This document shows, piece by piece, positions 9,515 to 19,368 of a DNA stretch of 64,000 bases; positions within the stretch are counted from its first letter, which is position 1; every line of letters starts with the position of its first letter. A program made the translations under genes and the position numbers. The DNA is from Rufibacter sp. LB8 (GTDB lineage Bacteria > Bacteroidota > Bacteroidia > Cytophagales > Hymenobacteraceae): positions 2,151,501 to 2,215,500 of the forward strand of contig NZ_JADALJ010000001.1 in assembly GCF_014876185.1 (NCBI RefSeq), in the 5' to 3' direction. The notes under the pieces are model-generated. The model saw nothing but the letters and a program-made list of their open reading frames with translations, was not told where the DNA came from and ran no database searches.

Positions 9515-10228
9515 TTATTTGATCTCACCGTTCTCAGCGGCTTTCTTCAGCTCCTCGCTGGCGAAGATGGCCACCTCTACGCGGCGGTTCTGCTGACGGC
9601 CAGCGGCGGTTGAGTTATCAGCTACTGGTTGGGTAGAACCGTACCCGCGGGTCTGAATACGGCCTGGCTCCACGCCCAGTGAAATGGCATAGTTGGAAAC
9701 AGCCTGGGCTCTGCGCTCAGAAAGCGGCTGGTTAATGGCGTCTGAACCGGTGTTATCGGCGTGACCTTCTACCAGAATGTTGGTGCCTGGGTATTTTTTC
9801 AGGGTCTCGGCCAATTTCTGGATGTCTGTTTTAGCAGAAGCCTGCAAATCCGCAGAGTTGGTAGCAAACAGGAGACCAGCGTCAAAGGTTACTTTAATAC
9901 CTTCGCCCACACGTTCTACCTGGGCGTTTTTCATCTCACGCTCCAATTCCTCGGCTTGCTTGTCCATTCTACGACCGATGATGGCACCGGTGGTTCCGCC
10001 CACGGCTGCACCAATAATAGCGCCCGCTGCGGTGTTACCTGCTACTTTACCAATAATGCCACCTAGTACGGCTCCACCACCGGCACCAATAATACCACCT
10101 TTGGCGGTCTTGCTCATGCCTTTGTTCTGCGTAGTGTCTGAAGTGGTGCCGGTCTGGCTAGACTGGCAAGAAGAGAATAGCATTGTGCCGGCTATCAATG
10201 CGGTAAATGTTCCTTTTAATAGTTTCAT
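9515..10228 (-). CDS. OmpA-family lipoprotein with glycine-zipper domain
   Basis: A 237-residue lipoprotein (start ATG 10228, lipobox MLFSSC). After a short linker there is a glycine-zipper segment (residues about 45-90, rich in GG, GAGGGAVLGGIIG and AAVGGTTGAIIG). A C-terminal OmpA peptidoglycan-binding domain follows (TNILVEGHADNTGSD, LSERRAQAVSNYAISLGV, NRRVEVAI). The organisation matches YiaD-like proteins that link outer membrane and cell wall. A -7 box TAGATTTG lies at 10328-10321, about 93 bp upstream of the ATG. Earlier in-frame residues are not part of the signal peptide. Confidence 0.9.
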   Translation of the reverse strand: MKLLKGTFTALIAGTMLFSSCQSSQTGTTSDTTQNKGMSKTAKGGIIGAGGGAVLGGIIGKVAGNTAAGAIIGAAVGGTTGAIIGRRMDKQAEELEREMKNAQVERVGEGIKVTFDAGLLFATNSADLQASAKTDIQKLAETLKKYPGTNILVEGHADNTGSDAINQPLSERRAQAVSNYAISLGVEPGRIQTRGYGSTQPVADNSTAAGRQQNRRVEVAIFASEELKKAAENGEIK

Positions 10229-10367
10229 AGTCTTGGGTTTTGGTAATAAATAGAGATAGTTAAAAGAGTTTAGTCTGGACTTACATACTAGAATCAGCAC
10301 AAAATGTTCAGATATAGTAGCAAATCTATATTCTTTACTGTAAGAATCGTGCCAAAAGCCCATAAAA

Positions 10368-10403
10368 AAATCGGTCTCCCTAAAATTTTAGAAAGACCGA
10401 TTT
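10368..10403 (-). terminator. intrinsic terminator after accD
   Basis: Arms AAATCGGTCT and AGACCGATTT with A/T runs on both sides, 17 bp beyond the accD stop codon. Confidence 0.75.
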
Positions 10404-10420
10404 CAAGTAGTGCTTCTTAT

Positions 10421-11314
10421 TTATTTGGAAACTACCTTTTTAGCAGATGTTTTCTCTGTTTTCACGGCAGGCTGGGCCAGCATGGTGATGAGGTTGGCCA
10501 AACGATCTTTCAGTTCTTTTCGGTGTACAATAAAGTCCAGGAAGCCGTGCTCCAAGACAAACTCAGCGCTCTGGAAGCCTTTGGGCAGGTCTTTTCCTAT
10601 GGTTTCTTTGATCACCCTTGGTCCGGCAAACCCAATCAACGCGCCCGGCTCAGAGAAGTTAAAGTCCCCCAGCATGGCGAAGGACGCGGTCACGCCGCCC
10701 GTGGTAGGGTCCGTCAACAATGAAAAATACGGAATGCCGGCCTCAGACAACAGCGCCAGTTTGGCCGATGTCTTCGCCATTTGCATAAGGGAATACCCGG
10801 CCTCCATCATACGCGCGCCCCCAGATTTAGAAATCATGAGAAACGGAACGCGGTGCGCCCGGCTGTAGTCAATGGCACGGGCAATCTTCTCGCCCACCAC
10901 AGAGCCCATGGAGCCGCCAATGAAGTTGAAATCCATACAGGCCACCACCAGATCCAGGTCATTGATTTTGCCGTGGGCCGTGCGCACCGCGTCTTTCAAG
11001 TTGGTTTTGCGCTGGGTGGCCACAATGCGGTCTGGGTAGGCCTTGGTGTCTACAAAGTGGAGCGGGTCTGAGGAACTAAGGTTTTCGTCCAGCTCGGTGA
11101 AGGCGTTGTCATCAAACAGAATCTCAAAGTACTCATGCGAGTTGATACGGTCATGGTGGTCACACTTAGGGCAGGTGTACAGGTTCTGCCGGTGCTCTGC
11201 CGTGCTGTGTACCGCTTTGCATTCCGGGCATTTGTGCCAAAGGCCGTCTGGGGTTTCCTTTTTCTGCTCCGTGGGCGTGACAATGCCTTTTTCTATTCTC
11301 TTAAACCAAGCCAT
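10421..11314 (-). CDS. accD: acetyl-CoA carboxylase carboxyltransferase subunit beta
   Basis: A 297-residue AccD, the beta subunit that, with AccA, transfers carboxyl from carboxybiotin to acetyl-CoA to give malonyl-CoA for fatty-acid synthesis. The N-terminal zinc ribbon is seen as C29-x2-C32 and C48-x2-C51. The crotonase-like core has [12 protein letters not shown] and [19 protein letters not shown], and [12 protein letters not shown] near residue 205. The last 20 residues are a Lys/Thr-rich tail. A -7 box TATCTTTG lies at 11395-11388, about 75 bp upstream. Confidence 0.97.
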   Translation of the reverse strand: MAWFKRIEKGIVTPTEQKKETPDGLWHKCPECKAVHSTAEHRQNLYTCPKCDHHDRINSHEYFEILFDDNAFTELDENLSSSDPLHFVDTKAYPDRIVATQRKTNLKDAVRTAHGKINDLDLVVACMDFNFIGGSMGSVVGEKIARAIDYSRAHRVPFLMISKSGGARMMEAGYSLMQMAKTSAKLALLSEAGIPYFSLLTDPTTGGVTASFAMLGDFNFSEPGALIGFAGPRVIKETIGKDLPKGFQSAEFVLEHGFLDFIVHRKELKDRLANLITMLAQPAVKTEKTSAKKVVSK

Positions 11315-11888
11315 ACGCTGCTTCTAATTTTTTATGCTACGCCCTAACGGGGTGAATCTTCTGTCTGCGGTTGTCTGTTAAAACGTGCAAAGATAAAAAA
11401 GAAAAGGTAGCGCCCTACTTTGGGGCAAGTAGAAAGGACGCCCGCCCGTTCTTTGCTTGTACCCGCCCGGCCATGCAGAGGTTGCCCTACCTTCTCCCCT
11501 TTCTTTAAGGAATCTTTCAGGCGAATGGGGTTTCAGATGCCTGCCAAGACAAGGCGGCGGACCTAAATTTGGCGAAGGGAAAGTGTTTGCCTGGTTTTAT
11601 CTTTCACTGTTGTGCGGCAATTAGCAACACAGGCGTTTTTTAACCTGAATTTAATCAGGAATTAAAAAGCATTTAATTCGTATTTAAAATAAATACAAAT
11701 TTTTGTCATTTAACGCATTATAGAAATAAAGCACGTAATTAAAGCGGGGAATTCAATATTGTTTTTCAAGTTAAGGCAATTATTCCTTATTTGCAGCCGT
11801 TTTCCATCTGTTATTCATCTGCGGGAAGGGAGCAGGCCGCTACGCCGGCCGCTTAGGCAAACCACCCTTCCTAAAAAACTAAACCACT
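11315..11888. other. AT-rich intergenic region between accD and OmpA genes
   Basis: No gene and no family A hairpin. The stretch 11630-11770 is strongly AT-rich (many AATTTAAT-type repeats) and probably holds the promoters for the OmpA gene at 11889. The -7 box of accD is at 11388-11395. Confidence 0.5.
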
Positions 11889-12599
11889 ATGAAGAAATCA
11901 AGTTTCGCGTCTTCTACCGTTATGCTGGCTTTGGGCGTTGCCCTGCTGGGTTCTTGCGTGTCATCTAAGAAATACAAAGAACTGGAAGCCAGCAAAAACG
12001 CGTTGGAGCAGGAGAAAACCGCCGCGCAGCGCAGCCTGGAAGAAGCCAATGCCAACCTGAGAGACCGTGAATCTAAACTGGCCCAGTACCAGCAGCAGAT
12101 AGCCCAGAAAGAAAGAATCCTCAATGAACTGAGAACCACCGTGAACAACGCCCTGGCGGGTTTCCAGGAGCAAGGCCTCACCGTGAACGTGCGCGACGGT
12201 AAAGTGTACGTGACCATGCCAGAGAAATTGCTGTTTGCCACCGGCAGCACCAAAGTGAACCCCAACGGCCAGGCCGCCCTGGGCAAACTGGCCACCGCCG
12301 TGAAATCACAGCGTGACACGGAGATCATGATTGAAGGACACACCGATGACGTAGCCGTGGCCGCCGACAACGTGACTTACAAAGACAACTGGGACCTGAG
12401 CGTGCTCAGAGCCACTGAAGTAACGCGCCTGCTCATCAACAACGGGGTTCCGCCCCAGATGGTAGTGCCCGCCGGCCGCGGCCAATACACGCCGCTGGCC
12501 ATGACCCGCACCCCGGAGGCGCGCCAAAGCAACCGCCGCACCGAGATTATTCTGGCGCCTAACTTTGAGAAAATCCTGCAGTTGATTCAAACAAACTAA
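11889..12599 (+). CDS. OmpA-family lipoprotein with coiled coil (copy 1)
   Basis: A 236-residue lipoprotein with signal and lipobox (ALLGSC). Residues about 27-85 are a charged coiled coil (KKYKELEASKNALEQEKTAAQRS). The C-terminal OmpA domain has DTEIMIEGHTDDVAV, NWDLSVLRATEVTRLL and QSNRRTEIIL, which bind peptidoglycan diaminopimelate. It is directly followed by a longer paralogue (12813-13808) with the same C-terminal sequence. A sequence AGAGCTTGTTTAAATT just after the stop resembles the ends of the small element at 33822-33919. Confidence 0.9.
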   Translation: MKKSSFASSTVMLALGVALLGSCVSSKKYKELEASKNALEQEKTAAQRSLEEANANLRDRESKLAQYQQQIAQKERILNELRTTVNNALAGFQEQGLTVNVRDGKVYVTMPEKLLFATGSTKVNPNGQAALGKLATAVKSQRDTEIMIEGHTDDVAVAADNVTYKDNWDLSVLRATEVTRLLINNGVPPQMVVPAGRGQYTPLAMTRTPEARQSNRRTEIILAPNFEKILQLIQTN

Positions 12600-12653
12600 G
12601 AGCTTGTTTAAATTGAATTTCTACAGAAAGCCGGGCCTTGGGTCTGGCTTTCT

Positions 12654-12692
12654 GCGTTTTCGGGCTCATTTTCATAAATGAGCCCGAAAACG
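12654..12692. repeat. family A hairpin (perfect arms)
   Basis: Perfect inverted arms GTTTTCGGGCTCATTT and complement, between the two tandem OmpA genes. It may act as a terminator. Confidence 0.85.
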
Positions 12693-12812
12693 GCTTTTTG
12701 CGCTTTGACAAACACGCCAGCTTTCTATCTTTGCATACAAGCCTTTTTCGCGGCGCGAAGCGGGCCGAATGCCAAAATATCTGCCAACCCTTTTACTTTA
12801 TTGCCTACCGTC

Positions 12813-13808
12813 ATGCTTGAGAACCGCTTCCTTCGCCACGCGGGCGTTGTCTTACTGGGCACCTGCCTGCTCAGTTCCTGCACCACCGCCAAGAAATACA
12901 ATGACCTGCTTGCCCAGAAAGTACGGCTGGAGCGCGAGAAAGCCGACTGCCAGACCGACCTCGCCAAAGTGACCCGTGACCGCACAGACCTCACCCAACA
13001 GGTAGCCGACCTGAACAACTACCGCCAGAACCTGGCCGCTGACACCACCTTGCTGGGCGGCACCTTAAGAAAAACCCAGAAACTGTACGGCGAACTGAGT
13101 GACACCTATGACAAGCTCATCAAGAACCATGACCGGCTCATGGCCAACAGCGCGCTGGAGTCTTCCAAGCTTAGCAAAGACCTGGCCCGCCGCGAGGAGG
13201 AGATGAAAAACCTCACCGAGACCCTCACCAAGAACCGCTCCCAGCTAGACAAACTCAGCACCGACCTGAAATCACGCGAAGAGCGCCTGAACGAACTGGA
13301 ACGCATTCTAGCCGAAAAGGACAAAGCCGTGAACGCGCTCAAAACCAAAGTGAGCAACGCGCTCCTGGGTTTCAACAGCAAAGATTTGTCAGTGGATGTG
13401 CGCAACGGCAAGGTGTATGTGTCTTTATCTGAGCAACTGCTGTTCAAGTCCGGCTCTACCAAAGTAGATGCCAAAGGCCAGGACGCCCTCAAGAAACTGG
13501 CCGCCGCCCTCAAAGACCAGCAAGACGTGAACGTGGTGGTGGAAGGCCACACAGATGATGTGCCCGTGGCCCGCGGTACCGCCGGCATGCAAGACAACTG
13601 GGATCTGAGCGTGCTCAGAGCCACTGAGATTACCCGTATTCTCACCACCGCCGGGTTGGCCGGCACCAAAATCACGCCGTCGGGCAGAGCAGAAAATGTG
13701 CCTCTGGATGCTGCCAAAACCGCCGAGGCGCGCCAGAAAAACCGCCGTACCGAAATTATTCTCACGCCAAAACTAGACGAACTCTTCCAGATTCTGGAGG
13801 CCAACTAA
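12813..13808 (+). CDS. OmpA-family lipoprotein with long coiled coil (copy 2)
   Basis: A 331-residue lipoprotein. I start it at ATG 12813, giving MLENRFLRHAGVVLLGTCLLSSC with lipobox LLSSC; the upstream open frame is repeat-derived. It differs from copy 1 by a coiled coil about 100 residues longer (residues about 30-200). The OmpA domain (NVVVEGHTDDVPVARG, NWDLSVLRATEITRIL, NRRTEIIL) is nearly the same as copy 1. A tandem duplication with changed spacer length is the simple explanation. The spacer could set the distance between outer membrane and peptidoglycan. Confidence 0.88.
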   Translation: MLENRFLRHAGVVLLGTCLLSSCTTAKKYNDLLAQKVRLEREKADCQTDLAKVTRDRTDLTQQVADLNNYRQNLAADTTLLGGTLRKTQKLYGELSDTYDKLIKNHDRLMANSALESSKLSKDLARREEEMKNLTETLTKNRSQLDKLSTDLKSREERLNELERILAEKDKAVNALKTKVSNALLGFNSKDLSVDVRNGKVYVSLSEQLLFKSGSTKVDAKGQDALKKLAAALKDQQDVNVVVEGHTDDVPVARGTAGMQDNWDLSVLRATEITRILTTAGLAGTKITPSGRAENVPLDAAKTAEARQKNRRTEIILTPKLDELFQILEAN

Positions 13809-13831
13809 CCACGCAACCGGCCCAGGCAGCA

Positions 13832-13873
13832 TTCCTGTTTTCGGGCTCATTTTTAAAAACGAAGCCAAAAACG
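13832..13873. repeat. family A hairpin (mixed arms)
   Basis: Left arm CGGGCTCATTT, right arm AAACGAAGCC: a hybrid of two arm types that pair imperfectly. Confidence 0.8.
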
Positions 13874-13898
13874 CCCCGCGTTTCCTTAACCAGTACCC

Positions 13899-14363
13899 AT
13901 GAGCCAAGTTATCATCCAGAATTACCAAGACCTGTTGCAGTATGAAGGCGCTGAAATAGGCGTTTCTGACTACCACACCATCACGCAGGAGCAGATCAAC
14001 CTGTTCGCAGACGCCACCCTTGACCACCAATGGATTCACCTGGATGCCGCGCGCGCCCAGACAGAATCGCCGTTCAAGGCCACCATTGCCCACGGGTATC
14101 TAACGGTGTCTTTGTTGCCGTATTTGTGGGGCCAGATCATCACCATAGAAAACCTGAAGATGCAGGTGAACTATGAAATTGAGAGCCTCCGGTTTAACCA
14201 AGCGGTGCTGGTGGACAGCGCCGTGCGCCTGCGCGTGAAACTGCTCAGCGCGAAAGACCTGCGCGGCGTGATCAAGGCCCGCCTGGAAGTGACCATGGAA
14301 GTGGAAGGCGTAAAAAAACCAGCTTTCACCGGCGTAATCACGTTCCTGTACCATTTCAATTAA
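13899..14363 (+). CDS. MaoC-family dehydratase
   Basis: A 154-residue hot-dog-fold protein. The hydratase 2 motif is seen as FADATLDHQWIHLD with conserved D and H, followed by ATIAHGYLTVSLLPYLW. It resembles the NodN/MaoC-like group acting on acyl-CoA thioesters (enoyl-CoA hydration). Length is typical for single-domain members. The exact substrate is not known. Family A hairpins flank the gene on both sides. Confidence 0.9.
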   Translation: MSQVIIQNYQDLLQYEGAEIGVSDYHTITQEQINLFADATLDHQWIHLDAARAQTESPFKATIAHGYLTVSLLPYLWGQIITIENLKMQVNYEIESLRFNQAVLVDSAVRLRVKLLSAKDLRGVIKARLEVTMEVEGVKKPAFTGVITFLYHFN

Positions 14364-15115
14364 GCATCGATTAAAAAATTTCTAAGCACCGCTTCAACTT
14401 TTCCGTTTTCGGGCTCATTTCCAGAAATGAGCCCGAAAACGGATTTTTTTCGACCTAAAACTTGCGAGGCGCACAGCTACAGGAAGGTCTTTTCCGCAAC
14501 TATTTTACCTTGGCGGGTAACCTTTTCTTGCCAACTCCAGAAAAAGCATCTAGCTTTGCCCCATTCATTGGTCCTCATGTTTCACTAAACATGGGAGGTT
14601 TTCAATATGTTAGCCAATTCCCACATATCGCCCCTTCCGCTTTTTGCTTAAGCCAGCAAAGACAAGCACCCTTTTCTTTTTTAGAAAGTAATACTGCGAG
14701 CGCGAAGTCTTTTGACTGCCCCGTTCCCGTTACCGCGTTGCCTTTTTGTAGCTAAGCCGAAGTTGTAGTCCTGTGCCATGCACGCTACGGGCAGATTCTG
14801 CTGCTTGAGTTCTGTCGCTTTTGCGCTTAGCTCCTTCCAGTGAATCCTTCACCACCAATTTCTTCTTTCTCCCCTAATAGTTGCGGCTTAAAAGCTGCCT
14901 GCTACGCACGTTTGGTTTTTCTTATCTGGGAATAAACTGGTCCCGCATTTGCGCTGGGCTCCTTCCCTTTTTTACATGTTTACTTCTACTCTTATGATGG
15001 TCTTTAACAACCAGTACACCTGCAATCTTTCAGAAAGAAGCCGGACTTTTTTGGGCAACTCCTTTAGAGTTCCCTCTTATAAAATGTTGAAAAATAACAG
15101 AATACATACAAGCCC
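14364..15115. other. long unexplained pyrimidine-rich leader before rtcB
   Basis: A perfect family A hairpin at 14401-14443 is followed by about 670 bp without a convincing gene on either strand. The plus strand is visibly C/T-rich, with runs such as CTTTTCTTTTTTAG and CTTCCCTTTTTTAC, and codon use is unlike neighbouring genes. No other repeat family is present. A possible promoter (CTCTTATAAAATG) lies at about 15075-15087, shortly before rtcB. The rest could be a non-coding RNA, a long leader or a decayed gene. Confidence 0.5.
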
Positions 15116-16522
15116 ATGGGCAAACAATCAATCAAATCTAAGGATTTAAGCAAACTCGGGTATCGGCATGATGTTACCCGCGGCCTGGCCATGAACCTGG
15201 CGGCGCGGCACTTCAAGCACGTACCCAAAGAAGAAATACTAGCGCAGCTGCAAGACGTGTTGCTGGAGCCGAAAAAGTACCTGCAACACCCCGCCCTGGC
15301 GCCGTTGGCCTTAAAATTGGCCCCGCCGGTGACCACACAGCCCTTTGAGACTTTTGACTTGAAGCCGGAAAGTGCGCCGCTAAAAATTTATGGGGCCAAG
15401 GAAATAGAAGTGATCGCTAAAAAGCAGATGGAGTTGGCGCTTCGTCTGCCGGTGGCTGTGCAGGGCGCGCTCATGCCAGACGCGCATGCGGGCTTCGGGC
15501 TGCCTATTGGCGGCGTGCTGGTCGTGGACAACGCCGTGATTCCGTATGCGGTAGGTTTGGACATTGGCTGTAGAATGGCGATGTCGGTGTTTAATGTGCC
15601 GGAGAAATTCCTGCAAACCAATGCCTTCCAGCTTAAGAAAGCTCTGAAGGAATTCACCCACTTCGGGATTGAGGGAGGCTTGGACTTTGCACAGGAACAT
15701 GACGTGTTGGACCACCCAGACTTCCAGGCTACCAGCTTGCTCCGGAAACTGCATGGCAAGGCGGTGAAACAGTTGGGCACTTCGGGCACCGGTAATCATT
15801 TTGTTGAGTTCGGAGCGCTGGAGCTGTTGGAACAGAACACCCTGGGTTTACCGGCTGGCACTTATTTGGCCTTGCTTTCGCACTCGGGTTCCAGAGGTTT
15901 TGGGGCGGCGGTGGCCAAACATTATTCGGCGCTGGCAATGGACCTTTGCGAGCTTCCGCGGGAAGCTAAGTCGTTGGCCTGGCTTTCTTTAGACAGCGAA
16001 GCAGGGCAGGAATATTGGCTGAGCATGCAACTGGCCGGTGATTACGCCCAAGCCTGCCATGACCGCATTCACCTGAACCTGGCCAAAGCCATTGGCGAGA
16101 AGCCCGTGGCCCGCGTGGAGAACCACCACAATTTCGCCTGGAAAGAAGTATCCGGCAATGGGCAGGAATTGGTTGTCCACCGCAAAGGAGCCACGCCCGC
16201 GCATGCCGGGGAACTGGGTTTTATTCCGGGGAGCATGACCACGGCCGGTTATCTGGTGAGTGGGAAAGGTGTGGCCGACGCATTATTCTCGGCTTCGCAC
16301 GGGGCCGGCCGCCGCTTGTCACGAGGCCGCGCCAAGGAAAGCTTCACCATGTCTGACCTCAAGAAACGGCTCTCTGGCGCGGGCGTCACCTTGATTGGCG
16401 GCTCCACAGAGGAACACACCTTGGCCTACAAAGACATTGACACCGTCATGCAGGCCCAGCACCAGTTGGTGGACATTCATGGCAAGTTTCTGCCCAAGGT
16501 GGTACGCATGCACAAAGAATAG
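15116..16522 (+). CDS. rtcB: RtcB-family RNA ligase (RtcB2-like, paired with PrfH)
   Basis: A 468-residue tRNA-splicing-ligase RtcB homologue. RtcB joins RNA 2',3'-cyclic phosphate and 5'-OH ends using GTP and Mn2+. Seen: [14 protein letters not shown], the metal-ligand cysteine in DIGCRM (C152), GNHFVEF (H228), SHSGSRG (H256), ENHHNFAW (H337-H338) and the guanylylation site SASHGAGR (H395). GNHFVEF is preceded by GTSGT rather than the usual GTLGGG, marking a divergent subgroup. prfH begins 7 bp after the stop, so the two form one operon. Published work links RtcB2-PrfH pairs to repair of ribosomes cleaved in the 16S decoding centre; applying that here is inference. Confidence 0.92.
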   Translation: MGKQSIKSKDLSKLGYRHDVTRGLAMNLAARHFKHVPKEEILAQLQDVLLEPKKYLQHPALAPLALKLAPPVTTQPFETFDLKPESAPLKIYGAKEIEVIAKKQMELALRLPVAVQGALMPDAHAGFGLPIGGVLVVDNAVIPYAVGLDIGCRMAMSVFNVPEKFLQTNAFQLKKALKEFTHFGIEGGLDFAQEHDVLDHPDFQATSLLRKLHGKAVKQLGTSGTGNHFVEFGALELLEQNTLGLPAGTYLALLSHSGSRGFGAAVAKHYSALAMDLCELPREAKSLAWLSLDSEAGQEYWLSMQLAGDYAQACHDRIHLNLAKAIGEKPVARVENHHNFAWKEVSGNGQELVVHRKGATPAHAGELGFIPGSMTTAGYLVSGKGVADALFSASHGAGRRLSRGRAKESFTMSDLKKRLSGAGVTLIGGSTEEHTLAYKDIDTVMQAQHQLVDIHGKFLPKVVRMHKE

Positions 16523-16529
16523 ACCGGCC

Positions 16530-17144
16530 ATGGAAGAACAATTAATCCAACTCACGGCGGGCCAAGGGCCCGAGGAGTGCGCCCGCGCAGTAGCCCGGGT
16601 ACTGGACGAATTCCTGAAAGAGGCCCGGGCCCAAAAGCTGGAAACCCAGGTGTTGGAAACCGTGCCCGGTCATTTGCCACACACGTTTCTGTCTGCCTTG
16701 GTGCTGGTGAAAGGGAAAGGCGCCCAAGCGTTTGCGAATCAATGGCAAGGCACCATTCAATGGATTGCGCCTAGCCCGTTCAGGAAATACCACAAACGCA
16801 AAAACTGGTTTATTGGCCTTCAAGCGGTGCAGGTGGCGGGCACGTTCCAATGGCGCGAGCAAGACGTGGTGTATGAGAGCATGCGGGCGTCTGGCCCCGG
16901 CGGACAGCATGTGAACAAAACCGAGTCGGCGGTACGCGCCCGGCATGTGCCGTCTGGGTTGATGGTAGTGGCCTCAGAGCGAAGGTCGCAGCACCAAAAC
17001 AAGGAGGAAGCCCGCCAACGCCTGCAGGAAAAACTGCAGTTCTGGCACGTGCAGCAGGCGGCCCAACTAGCCAAGGAACAATGGCTGCAGCATTACGGGC
17101 TCACCCGGGGTAATGCCGCGAAAACCTTTACCGGCAGGTTGTAG
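16530..17144 (+). CDS. prfH: peptide chain release factor H
   Basis: A 204-residue class I release-factor-like protein. The catalytic GGQ loop is [19 protein letters not shown] (GGQ at 124-126). The ATG at 16530, 7 bp after rtcB, gives the normal PrfH N-terminus; open codons upstream overlap rtcB out of frame. It lacks the codon-recognition domain of RF1/RF2, as expected for PrfH. In the RtcB2-PrfH model it would act on ribosomes stalled by damage and release the nascent chain so that the ligase can seal the rRNA. Confidence 0.92.
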   Translation: MEEQLIQLTAGQGPEECARAVARVLDEFLKEARAQKLETQVLETVPGHLPHTFLSALVLVKGKGAQAFANQWQGTIQWIAPSPFRKYHKRKNWFIGLQAVQVAGTFQWREQDVVYESMRASGPGGQHVNKTESAVRARHVPSGLMVVASERRSQHQNKEEARQRLQEKLQFWHVQQAAQLAKEQWLQHYGLTRGNAAKTFTGRL

Positions 17145-17256
17145 CTTCAATTTCGAGGAAGAATCGCATTGCATTCTTCTGGTTTGGCTAAGATTAGAAT
17201 CTTACATTGTTCTAATGATGCCTGAAAATTGAATCAAACGCCATATTACTGTAAAC

Positions 17257-17285
17257 AAAACGCCAGCCTCTTAGGTTGGCGTTTT
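17257..17285 (+). terminator. intrinsic terminator of the rtcB-prfH operon
   Basis: Arms AAAACGCCAGCC and GGTTGGCGTTTT (one G-T wobble) form a stem of about 12 bp followed by a T-rich sequence, 112 bp after the prfH stop. Confidence 0.8.
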
Positions 17286-17325
17286 GTATTCTTGCACAAC
17301 TTTCAGCCTATAACCAGGGTAATAG

Positions 17326-18414
<1,089 letters not shown>

Positions 18415-19368
18415 AATTTCTGTTTTGGGGCTCATTTCTGGAAATGAGCCCCAAAACAGAAATTATTTTTCACGGTCATCCTGAGCATTCTTGAGGCGAG
18501 AGCCGAAGAGAGCGAGCGAAGCTACCGACGGATCTAACGAAGATTCTTTCTTGGACTGTTCAAGCAATTGCCGTTGTTGGTGTTATCACCAACGACCAAA
18601 TCTGCGGTTCCAGCTGCCTTTGTGCACGCCATTTGCCTTCCTTCCAAACCGCCGTTTCATCCTGAGTTTTACAAGACGGCCTTTTGCATAGCTGGGCTCC
18701 GAGCGCTCACGGCCGCGAGGCCCCGCCTTCCCCTCTCGCACTGCCCGTCTTGGCCAACTCTGCAATCTGCATTTAGCCCCGGCCATACAAGGCCAACCCG
18801 CGAGGCGCTCGATGGAAAGGCTGGAAAAGGTGCGGGTTCATGGGCAGTTTGCCAGGTAAGACCTCACAGGTTTCCAAAACCTGTGAGGTCTGCGCCAACT
18901 GCGTTTTCGGGCTCTGGATTGAAAATGGTAACGAAACTGGAATTCGGTTGCCGGTTGTAGAGACAAGGCACTGCCTTGTCTCTACGGTCGAGGTCCCGAC
19001 AGACGCCTGCTCAAAAGACCTCGTAGTGTGCGCAGCTCCTACGAGTGTCTCCGCCAATTGCGTTTTCCGGCTCTAGATTAGAAATGGAGGCCAAACTAAG
19101 AACATCATTTCCTACTTCTACTGCCGCAAGTTTAGCGCAGCGTAACTTGTGGTAGGAAAGACATTTCTGCAAACTTTATCATCCCCCTACCCCCTTCTAA
19201 GGGGGACGAAATGCGTGATAATTTCTGTAGCATGAATTGCAAAGATGAGGCGCTGCCTGTCTTTATGATATGAGACTTTAGCTTTCCATTTTCGGCTTCA
19301 TTTCTGGAAATGAGCCCGAAAACGGAAAAACATCTTCTCCAGCCCACTTCTTCAATTCGGCTTTCTGG
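18415..19368. repeat. 954-bp repeat cluster without genes
   Basis: No convincing gene. Contents: family A hairpins at 18417-18463 and 19284-19329, a TTGGTGTTATCACCAA palindrome near 18577-18593, a CCTCACAGG...CCTGTGAGG hairpin near 18863-18889, a 29-bp palindrome at 18957-18985, a segment 18957-19060 repeated in opposite orientation at 45079-45180, a CCGCAAGTTTAGCGC / GTAACTTG palindrome near 19121-19155, and a G/C hairpin with GAAATGCGTG at about 19178-19216. Confidence 0.8.

Noticed and set aside
14462-14755. 97-codon plus-strand frame before rtcB
   Set aside because: No family resemblance and composition unlike neighbouring genes; kept as unexplained DNA.
18491-19076. Several frames of 66-130 codons in the repeat cluster
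   Set aside because: They overlap palindromes on both strands and show no protein-like character.
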